In this document: in pieces, positions 35,081 to 42,935 of the stretch
How the letters are laid out: each line of letters starts with the position of its first letter
How positions within the stretch are numbered: the stretch's first letter is position 1
Assembly: GCF_014192475.1 (NCBI RefSeq)
Contig: NZ_JACHXZ010000003.1
Span: 124,001-188,000, forward strand
DNA length: 64,000 nucleotides
Direction of reading: 5' to 3'
DNA from: Simiduia aestuariiviva
GTDB taxonomy: Bacteria; Pseudomonadota; Gammaproteobacteria; Pseudomonadales; Cellvibrionaceae
The notes under the pieces: model-generated
The model's input: only the letters and a program-made list of their open reading frames with translations
Database searches by the model: none
What the model was told of the DNA's origin: nothing
Made by a program: the position numbers and the translations under genes

Positions 35081-35407
35081 ATGAACACATTGCGCAGCCT
35101 TTGCCTTTCCGCCCTAACCCTCGTCGCCAGCGCCAGCGCTATGGCAGCGACCCCTAGCATTCAAGCGCCCACGCCCAGCATTGATACCCAATGGGCATTG
35201 GCCGCAGTTGAAGAAGCGCCTAGTCAGTACGATGCCGCGCCGGTTGCTCAGCCGGTACTTGTCGCTCAAGACGCAAACAGCTGGAAGTTTACCGATGTCA
35301 TCAATGGCCAACTGATTGAAATTCAAGTAACTGAAATCGTTGCCACTATGGCCCAAAAAATTGCACAACACACCGCAAAATCAGCACTTGATTTAGCCGG
35401 TCTTTAA
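35081..35407 (+). CDS. Small secreted protein of unknown function
   Basis: A 108-residue protein with a signal peptide (MNTLRSLCLSALTLVASASA, cleavage near AMA-A). The mature part is short, with an Ala/Pro/Gln-rich segment and an amphipathic C-terminal helix (EIVATMAQKIAQHTAKSALD). I know no family for it. The ATG at 35081 has GAGGA 8 bases upstream. It is the first gene behind the palindrome-bearing promoter and is followed after 29 bases by the DUF2807 gene, so it belongs to the same operon. Confidence 0.7.
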   Translation: MNTLRSLCLSALTLVASASAMAATPSIQAPTPSIDTQWALAAVEEAPSQYDAAPVAQPVLVAQDANSWKFTDVINGQLIEIQVTEIVATMAQKIAQHTAKSALDLAGL

Positions 35408-35436
35408 TTTCAAACATAAAAACACTGGGAGATACC

Positions 35437-36351
35437 ATGAAAACTACGCACCTACTCACTAACTGTTGCCTCGCCGTCGCGCTGCTGTTTAGTGCCACCC
35501 TGCAGGCGGAAGCGATTCAAAAGAAAAGTGTCGCCATCGAAGACATTGATCAAGTGGAAGTGGCCGGCCCTGGCCTGCTGACCATCACACAGGGCGACAG
35601 TGAAAGCCTCGAGATCATTGCCAGTGAAAAAATCATGGATCGAATTGAAGTCGATGCCCATGGCAGCACGCTGCGCTTGCGGTTAAAGGAAGGCAGTCAG
35701 TGGGGCTTTTTCCGCATTGACGACGGCATCCAATATAAGTTGACCGTTAAGCAGCTCAACAAAATTAAGTCCATGGGCTCAGTGGATGTTGAACTGGCCA
35801 GCGACCTAAACGCAGATCACCTTAAGCTCGACAGCGCGGGCTCCGGAGACATGCGTTTTAAAGACATTACCGTGCGGGAACTCGACATGAGTTCTGCGGG
35901 CTCCGGTGACTTTACGGCCGGCACTGTACAAGCGCACGCCGTGGAGTTGAGCTCCGCAGGCTCTGGCGACCTCAACATTGGCGCACTAAAGGTAGCAACC
36001 ACAATCGAAATCAGCTCTGCCGGTTCGGGCGATGCACGCATCGATAGCCTGAATGCCGAGCGCTTAGAGCTATCAATGGCGGGCTCAGGTGACACCGCTA
36101 TCGGCAACGGTGAAGTCACTAGTCAGTCGGTAGATATCGGAGGCTCTGGTGATTACTCGGCATCTGGCCTCAAAAGTAAAATGGCGGAAATGGATTTAAG
36201 CGGCTCTGCAGACGCAACAGTTTGGGTAACTGAAGAGTTGCGTGTAGATGCCAGCGGCGCCTCAGACGTGCAGTACTTCGGCCAGCCACTAGTCAAAGTT
36301 GACACCAGCGGTGCTAGCAGCGTGAAGAGCTTGGGAGCTTCTCCCAAGTGA
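35437..36351 (+). CDS. DUF2807 (GIN-domain) secreted protein, SAGSGD repeats
   Basis: A 304-residue exported protein: a signal peptide (to about LQAEA) and then a DUF2807 'head GIN' domain. Seven copies of a loop motif recur about every 20 residues: SAGSGD at 133, 153, 173 and 194, MAGSGD at 214, IGGSGD at 234, LSGSAD near 254. The regular spacing predicts a right-handed beta-solenoid with one motif per turn. DUF2807 proteins are thought to act at the cell surface or in the periplasm; no biochemical activity is established. It lies between the small secreted protein and the GntR regulator in one operon. Confidence 0.88.
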   Translation: MKTTHLLTNCCLAVALLFSATLQAEAIQKKSVAIEDIDQVEVAGPGLLTITQGDSESLEIIASEKIMDRIEVDAHGSTLRLRLKEGSQWGFFRIDDGIQYKLTVKQLNKIKSMGSVDVELASDLNADHLKLDSAGSGDMRFKDITVRELDMSSAGSGDFTAGTVQAHAVELSSAGSGDLNIGALKVATTIEISSAGSGDARIDSLNAERLELSMAGSGDTAIGNGEVTSQSVDIGGSGDYSASGLKSKMAEMDLSGSADATVWVTEELRVDASGASDVQYFGQPLVKVDTSGASSVKSLGASPK

Positions 36352-36382
36352 TTTTCTAAGCCCTCCACACAAGGTAAGAATT

Positions 36383-36754
36383 ATGCAACAGCAGTGGAAT
36401 GATGATCAGCCTATCTACCGTCAACTACGTGACCGTATGGTAGGACTGATAATGGAAGGCGCCTACGCAGAAGGGGATTCAATCCCCTCGGTTCGAGCAG
36501 TCTCCGCAGAATATCAAATTAATCACCTGACCGTGTCTAAAGCCTATCAAGAATTAGTAGACGAGGGTCTGGTAGAAAAAAGAAGAGGATTGGGTATGTT
36601 TGTTATCGAAGGTGCGAGAGAGAACATCTTGAAAGCCGAAAAGGAAAAATTCTTGAACGTTGAATTTCCACAGTTACTTCAACGCATCATGCAATTAGGT
36701 ATCAGCAAGGATGAGCTGATCGAGCGCATTACTCAGGCCGAGGAAAACATCTAA
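36383..36754 (+). CDS. GntR family regulator, YtrA subfamily
   Basis: A 123-residue repressor: a GntR winged helix (PIYRQLRDRMVGLIMEGAY, then SIPSVRAVSAEYQINHLTV) followed by only a short helical dimerisation tail, which is the mark of the YtrA subfamily. Such regulators control linked ABC transporter genes and respond to envelope-active compounds or unknown ligands. Its stop overlaps the ATPase start by one base. The palindrome at 34996-35017 in front of the operon is the likely binding site. Confidence 0.93.
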   Translation: MQQQWNDDQPIYRQLRDRMVGLIMEGAYAEGDSIPSVRAVSAEYQINHLTVSKAYQELVDEGLVEKRRGLGMFVIEGARENILKAEKEKFLNVEFPQLLQRIMQLGISKDELIERITQAEENI

Positions 36755-37626
36755 TGGAACCGATCATTCAAGCCCGTGGCCTCGCCAAGCGCTACGGCAA
36801 TCACCAGGCCCTAAACCAAGTGTCATTTGATATTGCCCCTGGGCGAATCGTGGGTCTCATCGGTCCCAATGGCGCGGGTAAGACCACTGCGTTAAAGGGC
36901 ATCTTAGGTCTAGCTGAAGTCGAGGGCGAACTGAGCGTACTGGGCATGAACCCCGTCAAACAGCGCCGTGAATTGCTGGAGCAAGTGAGCTTTATCGCAG
37001 ATACCGCGATATTGCCCCGCTGGTTAAAAGTTTCAGAGGCAGTGGAATACGCCGCCAGCGTACACCCAAAATTCAATCGCGCGAAAGCCGAGGCATTTTT
37101 AGCAAAAACAAAGATCAATCCGAAATCGAAAATCAGCAGTCTGTCCAAGGGCATGATCACCCAACTGCACCTTTCACTGATCATGGCCATTGACAGCAAA
37201 TTATTGGTATTGGATGAACCCACGCTTGGGCTGGACATCTTGTACCGCAAGCAATTTTACACGTCGCTGTTAAACGACTATTTCGACGCTGAGAAAACCA
37301 TTTTAATTACCACGCACCAAGTGGAAGAAGTGGAGACCATCCTCACCGATTTGGTGTTTATCAACGACGGCCAGCTGGTGCTCAACGTCGCCATGGAAGA
37401 CATCGCCGAGCGCTTTGTGGAAGTTCACATCAACAAACAGCAACAGGATCAGGCTGCGGCATTAAAGCCCATTCACGTCAGTCCGCGCCTTGGTGGTCAC
37501 ACGGCGATTTTTGAGAATGCAGAGCGCGCGCAATTGGAAGCATTGGGTAGTTTGCATACACCGAGCATTACCGATTTGTTTGTCGCAAAAATTCAGCCGA
37601 ACGTAGCATGGGGGCACGCACAATGA
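36754..37626 (+). CDS. ABC transporter ATP-binding protein (YtrB-like)
   Basis: A 290-residue ATPase with Walker A GPNGAGKTT, a shortened signature LSKGM in place of LSGGQ, Walker B LLVLDEPTLGLD and switch histidine TTHQ. The C-terminal ~80 residues are the accessory region usual in exporters of the YtrB/CcmA-like group. It forms a transporter with the following permease, whose ATG overlaps its stop as ATGA. The start at 36754 overlaps the regulator stop by one base. Confidence 0.94.
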   Translation: MEPIIQARGLAKRYGNHQALNQVSFDIAPGRIVGLIGPNGAGKTTALKGILGLAEVEGELSVLGMNPVKQRRELLEQVSFIADTAILPRWLKVSEAVEYAASVHPKFNRAKAEAFLAKTKINPKSKISSLSKGMITQLHLSLIMAIDSKLLVLDEPTLGLDILYRKQFYTSLLNDYFDAEKTILITTHQVEEVETILTDLVFINDGQLVLNVAMEDIAERFVEVHINKQQQDQAAALKPIHVSPRLGGHTAIFENAERAQLEALGSLHTPSITDLFVAKIQPNVAWGHAQ

Positions 37627-38987
37627 ATAACTACATCACACCCATCAAACGTGAATTTTGGGAATTTAGGGGCACCTTTACCTGGCTGCCGGTGATAAGT
37701 GCAGCACTCATCTCGCTGTGCATGATTGCCGCGTTAGCACTCTACGCAAGCGGTGTTATCAACTACTCGATAACCGATGATGATTTTCACATCACCACCG
37801 ATAGCCACAAAACCCACAGCCATGAAGAGCGCCTAATCATCGAGCGCGACGCACTCGTAGAAGCGCGCAAAGATCTTCAACAAGCGAGTGATGAAGTACA
37901 CCAGCGCTTTACCGAAGACATGAGCGTGGACATTGAAAAAGAGTTGGACAAGGCGCAAAAAGAACTGGATCGCCAAGGCATCGACATCACCATTAAGCGC
38001 ACTGAGCTTCGCATTGATCACGGGAAAATCCGTGAAGAGGTGGGTCGCCAAATAAATCGCGAAATTGAGCGCATCGACACCAAGATAGCGCGCATCGATG
38101 CCGAATTGGCGCAGCAACCGATGCACCGGGTACCGCCAGTGGCACCTGTCGCACCGGCAGCCCCCGCTGCAGATGGCGCCATCGCTGACGCGCCCGAACC
38201 GGCGGCACCAAAAGCCAGCGAGATTCGCCGCTTTCCTGAAACGGTGACGGTAATCGAGCGCTCCGAAGATGTCGGCTTTACCGATGACAACATTGAAAGC
38301 GTTAACGATGTGTTAACGGGATTTAATGCCTTGTTTTCTGGACTGATGTTAATGGTGAGCATTTATTATTTGCTGTCTTGCCTGTACACCGATCGCAAGG
38401 ACAACAGCATTCTGTTCTGGAAGTCCATGCCCGTATCGGAAACACAGCAAGTACTGACCAAGCTCGGTGTCGCACTGGTGGCCCTGCCAACCATTGCCTC
38501 CCTGTGCGCGCTGGTGGTCGGCATCGTATTTGTCATACTCACCATGCTCTATGTCGCCGGCTATGCCGCCAGCACGTCGCCCTGGGATATCTTGATGGGT
38601 GTCGAGTTATTCAGCGTGGCGATTGGCCACTGGTTTACCGCCATGGGCGTTGCACTGTGGAGCCTCCCGTTCTTCGCGTGGTTAATCTTCTGCTCAGCGG
38701 CCGCCAAACGCTCGCCCTTTATGCTGGCAATACTGCCACCTGCCGTACTGATGATTGCCGAAGAGATTATTTTCGACAGCAACCTGCTACTGGAACTGGT
38801 CAGTGATCGCATTCCCGGTATCGCCGTGGATGACAATGGCTTCAGCGGCTACGTGCGCTTTAGCGAGTCAGGTATCAGCCCGCTGGGTGAATTCATTGCC
38901 AGCCCAGCTCTATGGGTGGGCTTGATTGTCGCCGCCGGAATTACCTACGCCGCCATTTGGCTGCGCAACAACCGCTACGAAATCTAA
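37623..38987 (+). CDS. ABC-2 type permease with large coiled-coil insertion
   Basis: A 454-residue permease. Helix 1 (about 20-45) is followed by a ~190-residue hydrophilic insertion, then five to six helices from about 235 on and a last helix before the LRNNRYEI end. The insertion starts with a His-rich patch (HITTDSHKTHSHEE), continues as a charged coiled coil (about 70-165) and ends in a Pro/Ala linker. Ordinary ABC-2 permeases of this group lack such a domain at this length. With one helix before it, it would be extracytoplasmic (inference). It pairs with the preceding ATPase; the substrate is unknown. Confidence 0.88.
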   Translation: MNNYITPIKREFWEFRGTFTWLPVISAALISLCMIAALALYASGVINYSITDDDFHITTDSHKTHSHEERLIIERDALVEARKDLQQASDEVHQRFTEDMSVDIEKELDKAQKELDRQGIDITIKRTELRIDHGKIREEVGRQINREIERIDTKIARIDAELAQQPMHRVPPVAPVAPAAPAADGAIADAPEPAAPKASEIRRFPETVTVIERSEDVGFTDDNIESVNDVLTGFNALFSGLMLMVSIYYLLSCLYTDRKDNSILFWKSMPVSETQQVLTKLGVALVALPTIASLCALVVGIVFVILTMLYVAGYAASTSPWDILMGVELFSVAIGHWFTAMGVALWSLPFFAWLIFCSAAAKRSPFMLAILPPAVLMIAEEIIFDSNLLLELVSDRIPGIAVDDNGFSGYVRFSESGISPLGEFIASPALWVGLIVAAGITYAAIWLRNNRYEI

Positions 38988-38998
38988 AGGACGCGAAC

Positions 38999-39874
38999 GT
39001 GAAAATTGCAACAGCTTTGCTTTTGACAATTTCCGCACTGAGCATGTGGGTAGGTGCGGCGGGCAACTTCCGCCACACCTACCCGCTCGACGCCGTATCG
39101 CAGGTGCAGCTCGATGCCTATGGCCACGTCGAGCTGACGCAGGGTACCGCGGACAATTTGGAAGTCATCGCAGGGGAAGATATCACCCCCTACCTTCAAT
39201 TCACGCACCAGAACGACACGCTCAACGTCGTCGATACCCGCACCCATTCCACTTGGTACAAAACCAAGCAGTGGTGGCAGCAAATGATTGGCGATCACGT
39301 GGGCGACCAGGAGGTGCGCTATCACGTCACGCTCAAGAATCCCCAAGCGCTGACATTAAACGGCCACTTCGCGGCCCATGTGCACCACATTAACCAACCC
39401 TCCCTCGACGTCACCTTCAATGGCTTGGGCGAACTGCGCGCTGAACACCTGAAACACGAAGCGCTGGCACTAACAGCCAACGGCACGGTGGATTTGCACA
39501 CAGATGATCTCGGTACCAAGTCGTTTAAATTAACGTTCAATGGCACCGGCGATCTGGAAGCGCTCGGCATGGATGTGCAACAGTTAACGGGCCACCTCAA
39601 CGGGCTGATTAGCTGCACACTGGCCGGTAAAGCCCAATCCATTAAATGGGTTTTGGAAGGCAGTGGCGACTGTTCGGCAACGCGCTTGCAGGCTCACACG
39701 GCGCAATTGCATGTGGCCGGCGACGCGCATATGACAGTCAATGTCAAAGCAAAGCTCGCCGCCCATACCGAGGGACAGGGCCGTATTACCTACCACGGCC
39801 ACCCAAAAACCGCCATCAAGGGCAACGGCATTCGCGCCATTACCGGCGGCTACCAAGCTCGCACCTACTACTGA
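38999..39874 (+). CDS. Second DUF2807 secreted protein
   Basis: A 291-residue exported protein with a signal peptide (VKIATALLLTISALSMWVGA) and a DUF2807-type solenoid. The repeats are looser than in the first copy (FNGLGEL, ANGTVDL, FNGTGDL, LEGSGDC). I place the start at the GTG 38999, which has AAGGA 7 bases upstream; an in-frame extension back to 38912 would lie inside the permease gene. The two DUF2807 proteins flank the regulator-transporter genes, suggesting a shared envelope role. Its stop codon lies in the stem of a hairpin. Confidence 0.83.
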   Translation: MKIATALLLTISALSMWVGAAGNFRHTYPLDAVSQVQLDAYGHVELTQGTADNLEVIAGEDITPYLQFTHQNDTLNVVDTRTHSTWYKTKQWWQQMIGDHVGDQEVRYHVTLKNPQALTLNGHFAAHVHHINQPSLDVTFNGLGELRAEHLKHEALALTANGTVDLHTDDLGTKSFKLTFNGTGDLEALGMDVQQLTGHLNGLISCTLAGKAQSIKWVLEGSGDCSATRLQAHTAQLHVAGDAHMTVNVKAKLAAHTEGQGRITYHGHPKTAIKGNGIRAITGGYQARTYY

Positions 39875-39899
39875 ATCACGCCCTGCTGGCGTGATTCAG
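39871..39899 (+). terminator. Hairpin at the end of the DUF2807 operon
   Basis: A 12-base perfect stem (CTGAATCACGCC / GGCGTGATTCAG) with a five-base loop, overlapping the stop codon. What follows is TCCCCTCTTT, a poor T tract, so termination may be partial. Confidence 0.55.
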
Positions 39900-40039
39900 T
39901 CCCCTCTTTGCTGACACCTAAAGCCCCGCCGTTGCGCCCAAACGCCGCCGGCGTAGCACTGCTCTTTGGCACCCAAAAAGCGGGCATAAAAAAGCCGCAC
40001 CAAAAGGCGCGGCCAAGCAATATTCAATGAGGAGACAAT

Positions 40040-40069
40040 ATGAAACACACACCAGAGCCGTTCATATAG
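40040..40069 (+). other. Possible 8-codon minigene or leader peptide
   Basis: ATG at 40040 preceded by GAGGAGACAAT encodes MKHTPEPFI and stops at TAG. The ribosome site is better than that of many real genes here, but nothing else supports translation; it may be a gene remnant. Confidence 0.25.
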
Positions 40070-40160
40070 TGCTTTGATGCGTTCAATCGCCCCAAGTTCC
40101 ATTTAATTTCACTTTATTTGTTCTCACCCAGCCATCAGCGAAATAAATATCAATCGGCCG

Positions 40161-40209
40161 TTGACACCATACTGTGTGATGCATAGTATTTACTGTGTAT
40201 CACACAGTA
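40161..40209 (+). promoter_or_regulatory. PadR promoter with perfect palindromic operator
   Basis: TTGACA (40161-40166), a 17-base spacer and TAGTAT (40184-40189) form a near-consensus promoter. TACTGTGT (40191-40198), ATC, ACACAGTA (40202-40209) is a perfect palindrome at the expected start of transcription. A further TACTGTGT half-site lies in the spacer (40170-40177). Confidence 0.8.
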
Positions 40210-40234
40210 ATAGTTGGATGACACGGAAACCGTC

Positions 40235-40585
40235 ATGGACACAGACACGCTGCTTCACAAGATGACCCAGGAACTGCGCCGCGGCAGCCTTTCGCTCGCC
40301 GTCATGCTGGCATTCCGCGAGGAACACTACGCCTATTCGCTGCGCAAATACCTCGGCGAACACGGGCTGGCGGTGGATGAAGGCACCCTTTATCCACTGG
40401 TGCGTCGGTTGGAGAAAGATGCGTTGCTTGAAAGCGAGTGGCGCGAGTCGTCAGGTCGCAAGCGACGATTCTACCAACTCTCGGAGCTTGGACACGCCCT
40501 ACTACCTCAACTAGAAGCCGAGTGGCGCAGCTTAGCTGACTCGGTGGACCGTATTCGAAACGCCCCAAAGGAGAACCACGAATGA
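40235..40585 (+). CDS. PadR family transcriptional regulator
   Basis: A 116-residue PadR winged-helix protein: RRGSLSLAVMLAF at the N-terminus, the recognition region GLAVDEGTLYPLVRRLEKDALL, then SGRKRRFYQLSELG in the wing. PadR proteins are repressors that usually control a neighbouring gene and themselves. The ATG at 40235 has GGAA 7 bases upstream and gives a normal N-terminus; a TTG at 40214 is less likely. It overlaps the membrane-protein gene as ATGA, and a perfect palindrome covers its start site. Confidence 0.92.
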   Translation: MDTDTLLHKMTQELRRGSLSLAVMLAFREEHYAYSLRKYLGEHGLAVDEGTLYPLVRRLEKDALLESEWRESSGRKRRFYQLSELGHALLPQLEAEWRSLADSVDRIRNAPKENHE

Positions 40586-41553
40586 ATTGGATTCAACGCT
40601 ACATTCAGGCCGCACGCCCCTACTTCCCCGCATCACAACGCGACGATCTCTGCGACGAACTGCTGGCACAAATGAACGATCAATGGGATGAGGTCGAAGC
40701 CGACCCCAATAGCCCCACCAGAGACGCGCAAGCCAAGGCCCTGGTGCAATCCTTTGGCCACCCGATGCGCTATGCCAGCGGCTTTCATACTCAACAAGCC
40801 CTGATTAGCCAACCGCTGTTTGAAGTCTATAAATTGGTGCTGCGCAACATTTGCTGGGTGTTGCTGGGGGTCTTTTCTGGCTACGCACTGCTGCATGGGC
40901 TGTCGCACAGCGAAGTTCACCCAGTGGGCATGGTGCTGTTCATCATCACCAACACCGTTGAACACTTCGTGTGGTTTTTCACAGCCATCACTGCCGTGTT
41001 CTATTTCGCCGAGAACCAGCTGCGCAAGATGCTGGATTTAGACAGCTGGCGGGCCGATCAACTGCCCCCACTGAGACCCGAATGGAGCACTTGTTCACGG
41101 GGCGAAAGTGCCTTTAATTTAGTCATGAATGTGGTTTTCGCTGGCATGGTATTTGGCTGGTTTCCAGCGCTAGAAACCTTGGCACTGGAATACCCGAGTG
41201 CCCGCACTATGCAATTGATGGCCGTATTGACCCCCATCATTGGCAGTCTTCTCATTTCATTCGCCGGTCTACACCTCTACCACTGTCTGCGCCCACACTG
41301 GGATGCCAACAGTCTTGTGGCTAATCTGCTGTTAAACGCCGCAGTCATTGGCGTCACTGCGCTCCTGCTGACAGTTCCAGAAGGCGGCCTTCCTCAAATC
41401 ATTGGTACCAAGCCGGAAAGCGAGGTGGTAGTGACTGTTTTCAACCGGGCTCTCAACAGTATATTGCTAGTCATTGGCTTGTGGTCGGCGTATGAAATAT
41501 GGCGCGACAGTCGCCGCTGGTGGCAACTGCGCCAACTCACACAAGGCGGTTAA
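40582..41553 (+). CDS. HAAS-domain membrane protein paired with PadR
   Basis: A 323-residue protein. The first ~75 residues form a HAAS-type helical domain (AARPYFPASQRDDLCDELL, then AKALVQSFGHPMRYA), and about six hydrophobic helices follow. HAAS domains are typically encoded next to PadR regulators and are thought to relay membrane signals to them. The four-base overlap with the PadR gene fits that scheme. The membrane part has no enzyme motif I recognise, so its role as sensor or transporter is open. Confidence 0.85.
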   Translation: MNWIQRYIQAARPYFPASQRDDLCDELLAQMNDQWDEVEADPNSPTRDAQAKALVQSFGHPMRYASGFHTQQALISQPLFEVYKLVLRNICWVLLGVFSGYALLHGLSHSEVHPVGMVLFIITNTVEHFVWFFTAITAVFYFAENQLRKMLDLDSWRADQLPPLRPEWSTCSRGESAFNLVMNVVFAGMVFGWFPALETLALEYPSARTMQLMAVLTPIIGSLLISFAGLHLYHCLRPHWDANSLVANLLLNAAVIGVTALLLTVPEGGLPQIIGTKPESEVVVTVFNRALNSILLVIGLWSAYEIWRDSRRWWQLRQLTQGG

Positions 41554-41581
41554 TAGGGGCACAATTTCTTAAACTTGATCG

Positions 41582-41610
41582 AAAAAAAAATGCCGCTTTT
41601 AAAGCGGCAT
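41582..41610. terminator. Hairpin after the PadR/HAAS unit
   Basis: Perfect stem ATGCCGCTTT / AAAGCGGCAT with a one-base centre. Nine A precede it, so the T run is on the minus strand; on the plus strand AATAAG follows. It probably ends the PadR unit imperfectly. Confidence 0.55.
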
Positions 41611-41635
41611 AATAAGCATAACGTTGGGGAGAGAG

Positions 41636-41710
41636 ATGAATGCCAGTAAGCGTTCATGGTACTTAGAAGGCGCCCTGCGTAAAAAGTTCAATAGGATTAT
41701 CGATCTTTAA
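41636..41710 (+). CDS. Possible small protein, 24 residues
   Basis: A short frame MNASKRSWYLEGALRKKFN... ends in RIIDL and is basic and amphipathic. A GGGGAGAG ribosome-like site precedes it, 4 bases from the ATG. An overlapping out-of-frame ATG at 41640 has better spacing but encodes only 8 residues. There is no homology I can recall; a small protein or peptide is possible, chance is also possible. Confidence 0.3.
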   Translation: MNASKRSWYLEGALRKKFNRIIDL

Positions 41711-41879
41711 CAGCATTTGTCATATTACTCACCCAGCCCCAGCACAACCCCAGCCAGGCAAGTGCGCAGGGGCCTGAGATATTGTAGAGTTGGCGGCACT
41801 CGCGTACTAATCCCAATCTACCGTTGGTGCGTATCCGTTTTTTCATATCACAATTCTCGATGCGTTTTTGGAGATGCCC

Positions 41880-42932
41880 ATGCGCCTACTTCCCCTGCTC
41901 CTATTAACCATTTCCCTCGGCGCCGTCGCTGCGCCTACTGGGGTTTACGTCCAGCGCGTGCAAGTATCCGAATTCGCCGACCGCGTTGAAGCGCTTGGGA
42001 CCTTGCGCGCAAATGAGTCCGTCACGCTCACCACCAGCGTCACTGATCGAATTACCCAATTGCACTTTAACGATGGCCAGCGCGTGCAGGCTGGCGATCT
42101 ATTAGTTGAACTCAATAACCTAGAGGAAAAGGCCGATCGGCAGGCACAATTTTTAGTGGTCGATGAAGCCAAAAGGCAATTTGATCGCGTGCAAAAACTA
42201 GCCAAAGATGGCCTCGCGCCACAATCGCAACTGGACGAACAGCGGCGCACCTTTCAAGCCGCGCAAGCCCGTCTGGATGCCTTGGATGCGCGCATGCAAG
42301 AGCTGCAAATCGTCGCGCCCTTTGCCGGCGTACTGGGCTTGCGCACGGTCAGTGTGGGCACCCTATTGTCTGCCGGTCAGGTGATTACCACGCTAGACGA
42401 CGACACGGTAATGAAACTGGATTTTTCGGTACCATCGACCTACCTGCCCTTTCTTAAAGTTGGCCTGCCCATTAGTGCGCAGGCCAAGGCTTTGGATAAC
42501 ACCCCGTTTAACGGCTCCATTGCCAGCATCGACTCCCGCGTCGACCCGATCACCCGCTCTGTGCGTGTGCGCGCCCTGCTCGACAACCCAAATTTCGTGT
42601 TGCGCCCAGGCTTATTGATGAGCGTAGAACTCTACAAAAATTCTCGGCAAACCCTGGTCATTGCCGAAGAAGCATTGATCCCAGAAGGCCGCTCGCAATC
42701 GGTGATGCGCGTCAATACCCAGCAGAATCCCGCCACGATCGAACAAGTCGTCGTCACGGTGGGCAGCCGCATTCCAGGTCAGGTGGAAATTCTGAGCGGG
42801 TTGGCGCCGAACGATTTAGTCGTGACCCACGGCACCGTTAAAATTCGACACGGCTCCGAGGTGAAAATTTTAGCGCAACAGCAATACGGCGAGCGCTTGC
42901 CCCAACTCCTCGAGCAAGCGGCGGAGCAATAA
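41880..42932 (+). CDS. RND efflux periplasmic adaptor (membrane fusion protein)
   Basis: A 350-residue periplasmic adaptor with a signal peptide (MRLLPLLLLTISLGAVAA) and no lipobox cysteine. A split lipoyl domain is seen as FNDGQRVQAGDLLVELNN and LQIVAPFAGVLGLRTVSVG, with a helical hairpin between them and a beta-barrel and membrane-proximal domain after. It joins the RND pump to an outer-membrane channel. The ATG at 41880 has GGAG 6 bases upstream; earlier in-frame starts are less well placed. The pump gene follows after 3 bases. No outer-membrane factor gene is nearby. Confidence 0.94.
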   Translation: MRLLPLLLLTISLGAVAAPTGVYVQRVQVSEFADRVEALGTLRANESVTLTTSVTDRITQLHFNDGQRVQAGDLLVELNNLEEKADRQAQFLVVDEAKRQFDRVQKLAKDGLAPQSQLDEQRRTFQAAQARLDALDARMQELQIVAPFAGVLGLRTVSVGTLLSAGQVITTLDDDTVMKLDFSVPSTYLPFLKVGLPISAQAKALDNTPFNGSIASIDSRVDPITRSVRVRALLDNPNFVLRPGLLMSVELYKNSRQTLVIAEEALIPEGRSQSVMRVNTQQNPATIEQVVVTVGSRIPGQVEILSGLAPNDLVVTHGTVKIRHGSEVKILAQQQYGERLPQLLEQAAEQ

Positions 42933-42935
42933 ATC

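Larger units (their letters stand above)
39875..40234. other. 360-base intergenic region before the PadR gene
   Basis: It holds the operon-end hairpin, a stretch with no recognisable gene (39900-40030), an 8-codon reading frame with a good ribosome site (40040-40069), and the PadR promoter with operator (40161-40209). Confidence 0.6.
41554..41879. other. 326-base intergenic region before the RND genes
   Basis: It contains a perfect 10-base hairpin (41590-41610) preceded by nine A, a possible 24-codon gene (41636-41710), and about 170 bases with no feature I can support except the GGAG ribosome site of the RND adaptor (41870-41873). Confidence 0.6.

Noticed and set aside
41717-41989. A 90-residue frame spanning into the RND adaptor gene
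   Set aside because: Ser/Pro/Arg-rich shadow composition with no ribosome site, and it overlaps the signal peptide of a certain gene.
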